From Pocillopora verrucosa (lineage: Eukaryota; Cnidaria; Anthozoa; Scleractinia; Pocilloporidae), in the NCBI RefSeq assembly GCF_036669915.1, contig NC_089315.1, forward strand, positions 6,781,791-6,845,790: a stretch of DNA of 64,000 bases. Direction: 5' to 3'. The translations under genes and the position numbers were made by a program. Below are positions 57,207 to 64,000 of this stretch, piece after piece. Each line of letters begins with the position of its first letter. Position 1 is the stretch's first letter. The notes under the pieces are model-generated. The model was not told the DNA's origin. It did no database searches and saw only the letters and a list, made by a program, of their open reading frames with translations.

Positions 57207-58477
57207 AGACATGAATATGTCCGCCGCATCGAAGAAAGTGTTTACGAGCGGAAAAAAGACTTAGGATTTGTTCCATTCTGTTTCCACACTGACACCTTGT
57301 AATAAAAAAAATCGGTAAAGCAGCAATTTTTTTCACGATGTTGAATAGATGAAATAGAGAGCACAACTTGTATAATTGGTTTCACCAAAAGGAACAGTTA
57401 TCAGCTTTGTAACTGTCACTGATAAACGTAAGAGATAAATCAAACTGTAAGCAATAAACAAGGTACAAAGACCACGAGTAAACAATAAGTTAATAGTAAG
57501 AGGATGTTCAATTCTACATGCGCGAATGCTAATCTTGTAGATGCGAATGTTGGGGAATTTAGCGAAGTAAATAATTGATAATAATTGTTTATCATAATTA
57601 ATTATTTATAATAACAACAGTTGATAATGATGAATGATTGTTGACATTAGACGAACAAAATCTGAGGGTTATGAATAAAGCTTAGAAAATTGCATTTAGT
57701 GATAGACTCATTCGTATAAAACGAACACAAATTCACTCTAATAGGCGTTTGAAAACAAAATGGGTGCTAAATTTAGCCTTGTTCTACTCCACATGCAATT
57801 TTTTCGTTATTCTACAAGGTATTGTCAGTAAATTTGGCGGCCATCGAGTATAAATTAGAGCTGTGTTATCACGACTTTTTTGCCATCCCCTAGATAGGAA
57901 AAAATTGGGGAAATTGGGACTGAGAGCGTTGGATGAGGACAATTGACAGCTTTTTTTGGCCACCGTTTCTTCAACACAGGGTTGTATACTTAGATCTTCA
58001 GTTCTGCGTTTGAAAATTTGGAAGTTGCTTGAAAAATGTTTTGTAAGGTAAATTTGTAAGGGAAATTTTTCCACTTTGTCAGAAAAGATGAGTCAAAACG
58101 TCCCAATTGCCCTCGGAAGGAATATTTCAATTATCTCTCGATTGTCAACGGCTTGAAGTAAGTCGTAGAGGAAACCTTCATTTTAAAAAAATCAATAAAA
58201 AAAAAAAAACGGGCATAGACGTTTTCAATGAATACGTTCATCTGTTTCTTCCTCTCCTTTCCGTATACACTTTGGTATTCGATAAGCCTGGCGTTCCGTC
58301 CTGAAAACTACACGTAAGTGCCAAATTACAGTTTTAACTGCTCGCGTGGTAGATAAAATAAAAGAAGTTTCGTGATATGGCCTGGCTATTTTTAAACCTT
58401 AAATGCGAAAGAATGTCTGAAGTGAAATTTACATTTTCTGCGACATTTCATCCTCCACTAATTTCTATGGTTCTAGT
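57207..58477. other. Gene-poor interval with repeats
   Basis: 57690-57745 resembles 43430-43470 (CACTCTAATAGGCG), and 57940-58075 resembles 39175-39300 (GTTGCTTGAAAAATGTTTTG). The minus-strand 96-codon ORF at 57784 lies in this repeat and its frame is not conserved. Confidence 0.5.
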
Positions 58478-58798
58478 GTGGGTTTTGTTTTAGTCCTAAC
58501 TGTCGTTTCGTGTTGGTCGTTTCGTTTGTTTCGTTTCGCTTGTTTCGTTTTGCTGTTTCAAAGTTTAGTTGTTTATTTCATGGCTCATAAACTGAAGAAA
58601 CGAAAAATTTATTCAGGCGGAACTCGTTTTACATCACCTATGAGATTGTTCTGGAAGGGACGAGATAAACAAACAAAAATACATTCAAGCTCACATCTTA
58701 TCAATGAAACCGTAAAAAATTCGCATTGGAAAGCTGTCATTGACGCGATAACATTTCAACAAAAGTTTACTAGACTCATTTTGAAAAAGACCGTCTAG
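58478..58798 (+). CDS. Hypothetical ORF, 106 codons
   Basis: Hydrophobic start (VLVLTVVSCWSF..., FACFVLLFQSLVVYFM, about residues 3-34) followed by a basic tail. The first codon by the frame is not clearly an ATG in good context. No homology recognised, no splice or duplicate support; may be chance. Confidence 0.15.
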   Translation: MGFVLVLTVVSCWSFRLFRFACFVLLFQSLVVYFMAHKLKKRKIYSGGTRFTSPMRLFWKGRDKQTKIHSSSHLINETVKNSHWKAVIDAITFQQKFTRLILKKTV

Positions 58799-59293
58799 GA
58801 CTTACCAGCTGGTAACCTTGAATGGCACAACTGAACAACAATCAAAGTTTTCTGTGTCGTATATAAAGTTTACAAAATTCGTGTCGCATGTAAAGCATAA
58901 AAATTCCATCGGTAGATCTTTCTTGCGTCTTTAGCGGAACGCCACAAAGAAATCTAGTACTCTCAACAATTACCGACGGTTGTCACGGTTAGCTCTGCAG
59001 TTCTTATCAATGGATTCACTCGCTACTAAACATCCCAGTTTAAATCCGCTTCCAGGAACATCAGATGCAAACAATCCAAATACTTAATGCAGTTTTATGT
59101 TCAAAAGATTTGTAAAGTTCAGTTCATCCATATATCTCCCAAAAGGCGAAGATGTGTTGTCGAAAGCAAAAGCGAAGATTTAGCTATTCGGAACAGTGCA
59201 TTCTGAAGCATTTGGATTTGTGATGACATGCTACGATTTGTTTGACAGCTTGCCTTATTTGGTTATTTGCTTAAGTAAATAGGCAGTGATTAC

Positions 59294-59352
59294 ACTGCAG
59301 TGATTTTACTGCAGTGATTTTACTACAGTGATTTTACTGCAGTGATTTTACT
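59294..59352. repeat. 14-bp tandem repeat ACTGCAGTGATTTT
   Basis: Four consecutive copies, one with a G-to-A change. Followed by AT-rich sequence rich in ATATAT words to about 59600. Confidence 0.9.
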
Positions 59353-59679
59353 GTGTTTCTTATAACACCGACGTGTTTGAACTATTTATATAGCGGGAAC
59401 AATAACCGTATATATTTGTAAGCAATGACCCATATGTAATTTTGCAATGCCCTAGATATATATGAATAAAGAAGAGCATAATTATTTGCCGTTTACTCTA
59501 AATATATTTGTAATTGGATGAATATATAAGTGATTAGCCCCAAATATATGAAATAAAGCCGTACATATATTCATCATAGCCATATATATTTTATTTACCG
59601 TTAATATATGTTGCTCTGTAATATTGTCCTATATGGCACCCCATAGAAATAAAAAAAATTTTTTTTTTTTTTAAATTCA

Positions 59680-60490
59680 AATTGTTTGAAAGGTCTTAGA
59701 AAAAAATTAACATGATTATAAAAAAATTATTTTTCTAAAGTAAGAAAGATGGTGAATTTTGAGGCGGTTATGAAATAAAAGATTTTTTTTCGTCTTGTCG
59801 TGGGACAAGCTCAAATTTTCCTTTTCTCGCGCAGTATTATAACTGACATGACGCCTTCAACATCGCTTATTGTAGATATTTTCTTATTTACATTCAGAAT
59901 TTTTTCTTATCCTAACGCTTGTAGCAAGGTGAAAAAAATTCTTTACCTTTTTCTCTTTAACAACATTGAAGGATATCAATGTCAATAATAAGTTCCTTTC
60001 ACAACTTTTTGAAAACTAATTTGTTGTGAATAATAATACTTTTTCCCTTTTGTCAAATTATTTCTTCATTCAAAATTAGAAGATTATCATTAATGACTAA
60101 TATATATCATTTTTCACTGATCGCATAAATGTTACAGAATGCATCACTTTTTTCAGAGGTGGACGGGGAGGGGGGGGTGGGAAGGGAACTTATTGACGCT
60201 GTATTTAAGTAGGCGGCGCAAGTCTATGACCTCCATCGTGTTCAATCCGGTCCTAGATCTCAAATCGTATTTAAATTAGCGAATCTACTGGATCTGACAC
60301 CGATTCAGACATCGAAAAAATCAAGAGTCTTAACGGTAGAAAAAAGAAACAAGGAAAGTCGCGGTCGTTATTTTGAAGGCGAGTAAATTTTGACGTCGAA
60401 AAGTCTGGTGGCTGTTTATTGAACAGGTGTAAAAACATTTTAGCTCATCTAATCACAAGAATAAGGCGGAAGAGGAGGGCATAAATGAAA
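59680..60490. repeat. Duplicated block R, copy 3
   Basis: 59690-59940 matches 50940-50770-type sequences of block R, and 60188-60480 matches 51085-51370 closely (TAAGTAGGCGGCGCAAGTCT, GTCTGGTGGCTGTT). No gene. Confidence 0.65.
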
Positions 60491-61030
60491 GGGAAAACCT
60501 GAGGGAAAGGCGAATACGGCAAACGAACGAGAAGGAGATCAGTCATCGTGATGTTGGCGAGAAAGTCGCACTTAGTCGAGGAAAAGCATCCTAATCGCTT
60601 CGATTTTCCGATACTACCTGAACTATTTTTGAAAGACACGTATAATTTATTTCATTCAGTAATTCTCCGATAAAGTAGTCTGACTTGTTTAGTTTCTTGG
60701 TTCTGGAAACCAGTTATTATACAAATGATCAATGATCAAACTTAGTCTTCAGTAGAGAAACACATAGTTTTAACTAAAGTTCGTCAGTCTCAACGAATGA
60801 ATGACCCTCTTGTGGACGTATAGATCAAAGCTGGACAAGATGGAAGAATATTTTCTGCACATTGTTCAAGCTGTAAGGCTGGTTTGGCTGAGTCACGTTC
60901 TCACATCTCCAGCACTCTACTTTGCATCGAATGTTGGACACAAATAAACGGAAAATTGGCCTGTACGTAAGGTAAGTGTACGTAGCTCCTTCCAACTTAT
61001 GTAAGCAAGGTTACGTATACAAGAGCTAAA

Positions 61031-61660
61031 ATGTTGAAAGAAAATCTTGACAGTAAGATTGAGTCTTTCGATGGTAATGGTGGAAACTCTAATAAAGCTC
61101 AAACTGTTCACAGAGGAGAACAGGACACGAACCCTGCCATTTCAGCGGAGGAAATGTCAGATATTTTTAAGAGGCTGAACCAGTGAGAAGAAAAGGCTGC
61201 ATTGGTGAGTTTAATCGATCCATACGCTGTTCAGTTTATTTTAAAAAAGTCGCAGCATATCAGTATTAACAGATTTTTACAAGCCCAACAATCTGGATCT
61301 AAATATTCTGAGCATTTACGCAAGTGTACAGAAGTTGAGATAAACATCTCCAAGAAAGAAATTGAAATGGTCGAGCAGGACACGAGAGCTCATGCGAAGG
61401 GGCCAGGAGTTTTTAGACATCAAGCAGGTAGAATCGGTGCTTGTATTTGTGGTCCTGTCTACCATACTAATCTAGCACAACCTTCTCTCTCTTTAACTAA
61501 TTCAATTTGTTATCCACACTTGTTTAAACTAAATAACAAAGCAATAAAACATGGATGGAAACACGTGGAACATTCCATTAAAACGTATGAACAGTGAATG
61601 AAATTACACCATATTAACTTTGAAGTGAAGAGATGTGAGCAGATTCGATCGCATAGGATA
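61031..61660 (+). pseudogene. YqaJ-domain (viral recombinase-like) protein, 5' part, with stop codons
   Basis: From ATG 61031 the frame reads MLKENLDSKIESFDGNGGNS...EEMSDIFKRLNQ, then TGA at 61184. It continues in the same frame as EEKAALVSLIDPYAV...CTEVEINISKKEIEMVEQDT, GPGVFRHQAGRIGACICGPV and NLAQPSLSLTNSICYPHLF, then a second TGA at 61595, after which MKLHHINFEVKR still follows. This region precedes and enters the YqaJ nuclease domain typical of transposon-derived proteins in corals. The catalytic part is missing. Non-functional remnant; family assignment from recalled similarity. Confidence 0.6.
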
Positions 61661-63260
61661 CAATTGTTGAGACATCGTTTAAAACAGAATAATTTCAACG
61701 CCTTAATGGATGTTCAATTAGAGGAAAATTTATAGGAGGTGCGTCAAAAATTTAGGGCACTTCGAACATCAAATTAAACGTTTCCCCAGCTTACGTCGAG
61801 CCACAGAAACTTCTTACATAACTAATTTTCTCTATTTCAAGCGGCGGCAGTAATCTTCCCACTGTCTCGCTAAACAAGATTATTCATTGTGAAGTAAATA
61901 GAAAAATTTGCATAGCAAAATGTCGAAACACTACTAACCGCAAAGGACACCCTCTGTGGAGATATAATAAAATTAAAGGCAAGATATGATCCCTGCAGTG
62001 TTTATATGCGTTTGTGTTTGAGCGTTAGCCTTTCGTCAGAGACCAAACAACGCCTGCTATAGAGTACTATAGTATAGTAGTCGAAACTGTTTTGAAATGT
62101 TTTTTTTTTAATCATGGTTAGAAGTTTTTCATGTCAAGGTTACCATTGTGATTTTAGTCAAGGATTAAGTTTGGTTTCCTGATTATCGTCTGTCTTGCTC
62201 TGTAAGTTACAGTTGTCCGATTTTTGGAACTTGAATGTTCTATCTGAAGTGGCCGTGTTAGGTACTTTGTTACGATTCTAGAGCCGAGCGCGACCCTGAG
62301 TTTTTACCACTGAGTGGTTTTTCCTTGACTTCTATAAGTCTTGATTCTCAACAAGAGGAAATATTTCTCCCTTGTTCTAAAACAATAAAAACGTTCATCG
62401 GCGGTCATGTTTGGGTTTGTCTTCTGACCTGGCTTTGTATCTACGCCAAAGTACTCGAACATTAGGCTTTTTGATCAGGGAGAATTAGGTTATTTTATTT
62501 CTATTTCCATGAATCTCGCACGAGTTTTTGGGTCAATGTCTCAGTCAAGAAGTTTAATTCTCCAAGGGTATCGGCTCGTATCCTACGCATGCTTACTAAT
62601 ACCGTGTACTTAGGAAGTACTGTACCATGAACACTAAGGAACACTAAAGCAACTAGATTAGACGATTCAGGCGGTTGTTGTCTTTTCAGCAATGAACAGG
62701 TATAAAGAAGATATCTCAGAGTCTTGGTGCCTATTGTAAGCTTGGGTTGCCTCAGAAACTAGTTTTCACAATCTCCGCCTCTCAATTGAACTTGGCTCCT
62801 CCATTAGTATAGCAGATCTAGATAGCTCAAACATAATTCCTTACCCAATGAATAGGAACTGTAACGGAGCTGATGTAGCGCAAAATTATACGGTGTTCAT
62901 GATGTTCTAAATATTAGTATCCGTATCATTCCCTGGAAGTACTTGTACGTTGCCGGTACAATGGTATCTCAAAGTCTCTAATATGTTTTCATTACCGTTT
63001 GGAAACAGGGGGGATGGAGTGGGTGGGGGATAAGTGTACAAACCCCTTCCACCTCTGAAGAAATTTTCTGTGCTCACTATGCCTTAAAATTAATGGGCAA
63101 AGAGCCGGTACCGCTTCACTCTTCGAAACAGTTTAGATTTTCGATAATCGCTGACCCATCCAACATTTTTATAAGGTGAAAATGGATAACCTAATCATGT
63201 CTGTTTAGATTTTAACATGCTCTAGTTTTGTGGTTACCCTCAGAGTGTTTGAATTCTCAG
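61661..63260. other. Gene-poor interval
   Basis: No supported coding region. Contains the hammerhead-like copy at 62011 and a G-rich run near 63010. Confidence 0.45.
62011..62063 (-). repeat. Hammerhead-like dispersed motif, copy 5
   Basis: On the - strand: GCAGGCGTTGTTTGGTCTCT then GACGAAAGGCTAACGCTCAAACAC. Same subfamily as 55313, with the GAAA box changed to CAAA. Confidence 0.5.
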
Positions 63261-63265
63261 TCGAG

Positions 63266-63366
63266 GAACTGAGCCCCAACATGTTCTCGAAGAGACTACA
63301 TTACTAGTCTAGTGATGCATAACTAGTCTAGTGATGCAGCTTCTTTAAGAACATGCTAAGGCTCAG
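63266..63366. repeat. Imperfect palindrome with 19-bp direct repeat at its centre
   Basis: ACATGTTCTCGAAGA on the left pairs with TCTTTAAGAACATG on the right. In between, ACTAGTCTAGTGATGCA occurs twice (63303 and 63322). Confidence 0.6.
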
Positions 63367-63606
63367 CATATTTCGGCCTATTTCCTGCGACATACTGAAG
63401 AAGTTACAAAGTGAAGGAAACCAATGCAGACTTTAAGCCTAGAAAGATAAAAATACGTTTTGAAAAGGCAACAATCAGGGATGACCAATAAAGGATGGCA
63501 AAAATCTAAAATCAATTGCGAACGAAGAACTTAAGAAAAATCTGGACTAAACATTTCAGGATCTAAGTAACTTGGTTTAGCATCATTATCATACTTATGC
63601 TATTGC

Positions 63607-64000
63607 AATATAATTCGCATTTTATACGCGGTGCAAAAACCAAAAAAGAATCTTTCGCGGTCAGTTTAAGTCTTGTCATTGTTCTGAATCTATTTTTTCT
63701 GTGGACCGTTCTTTCAAGTGGTTGACGACATCTTCAGCAAAAGCGATATCGACAAAATTGGGAACGTGCTCGAGAACAAAAAGATCAAGGACCACTGATC
63801 CATTACTTCTGTTGACCTTATGCGTCGGTTTGAAAATTTCTTAGTTGAATACCTCTGAAAAACAACGTGAGTTCTATGTCTTCTGTACAATTGTTTAGAG
63901 CGGGAAGCCAAAAGAGTGAGTTTTTCACATGCAGCACCACACTTCCCATCCGTGTGAGGAGGGAGTTTGACGCAAATGAAAGCGGCGAACCCATCGAGCC
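63607..64000. repeat. Duplicated block, copy 2 (partner 43995-44400)
   Basis: Same order of sequence as copy 1 and runs off the window end. The minus-strand reading DLFVLEHVPNFVDIAFAEDV parallels that of copy 1 but has a different ending. Confidence 0.6.

Overview
This is a eukaryotic (metazoan) nuclear window: AT-rich, with spliced genes bounded by GT-AG introns, intronless GPCR genes, MITEs, foldback repeats and retroelement debris. The mix of small intronless rhodopsin-family GPCRs, a YqaJ-domain transposon-type remnant and TTAA-bounded MITEs suggests a cnidarian, most likely a stony coral. The species cannot be named from the sequence.

1-12 kb: three related intronless GPCR genes on the + strand (124-1065, 5166-6107, 9794-10750) and a decayed fourth copy near 1.7-1.9 kb, separated by gene-poor DNA.

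12.2-27.5 kb: a tandem segmental duplication. Each unit carries a TMEM163-like (CDF-superfamily) membrane-protein gene, a second diverged TMEM163-like gene, and the 3' end of eIF3g. In unit 2 (20.93-27.5 kb) everything looks intact. In unit 1 (12.2-20.93 kb) the second TMEM163-like gene is a deletion pseudogene and eIF3g is only an orphan pair of 3' exons. Comparing the two units exposes several MITE insertions with empty sites.

25.8-36.9 kb: two conserved housekeeping genes arranged head to head with 173 bp between their start codons. eIF3g (EIF3G) is on the - strand with 10 coding exons (295 aa). A SPOUT1/C9orf114-type RNA methyltransferase is on the + strand with 8 coding exons (359 aa). 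Both exon sets were reconstructed with consistent splice phases and sites.

37-64 kb: repeat-dominated DNA. It holds a LINE 3' tail, a perfect 61-bp palindrome, GGGAAC-hexamer and CCCCGTT-heptamer arrays, a 314-bp tandem repeat, several large duplicated blocks, hammerhead-like dispersed repeats and a YqaJ pseudogene. Within it I reconstruct a possible unrecognised small gene. Several candidate first exons at 39.0, 40.9, 45.3, 47.95 and 52.1 kb all end in phase 1, and three use the same non-canonical GC donor. They could splice to shared exons at 56732-56814 and 57081-57206. This variable-first-exon model is the least expected observation in the window and remains an inference without transcript data.
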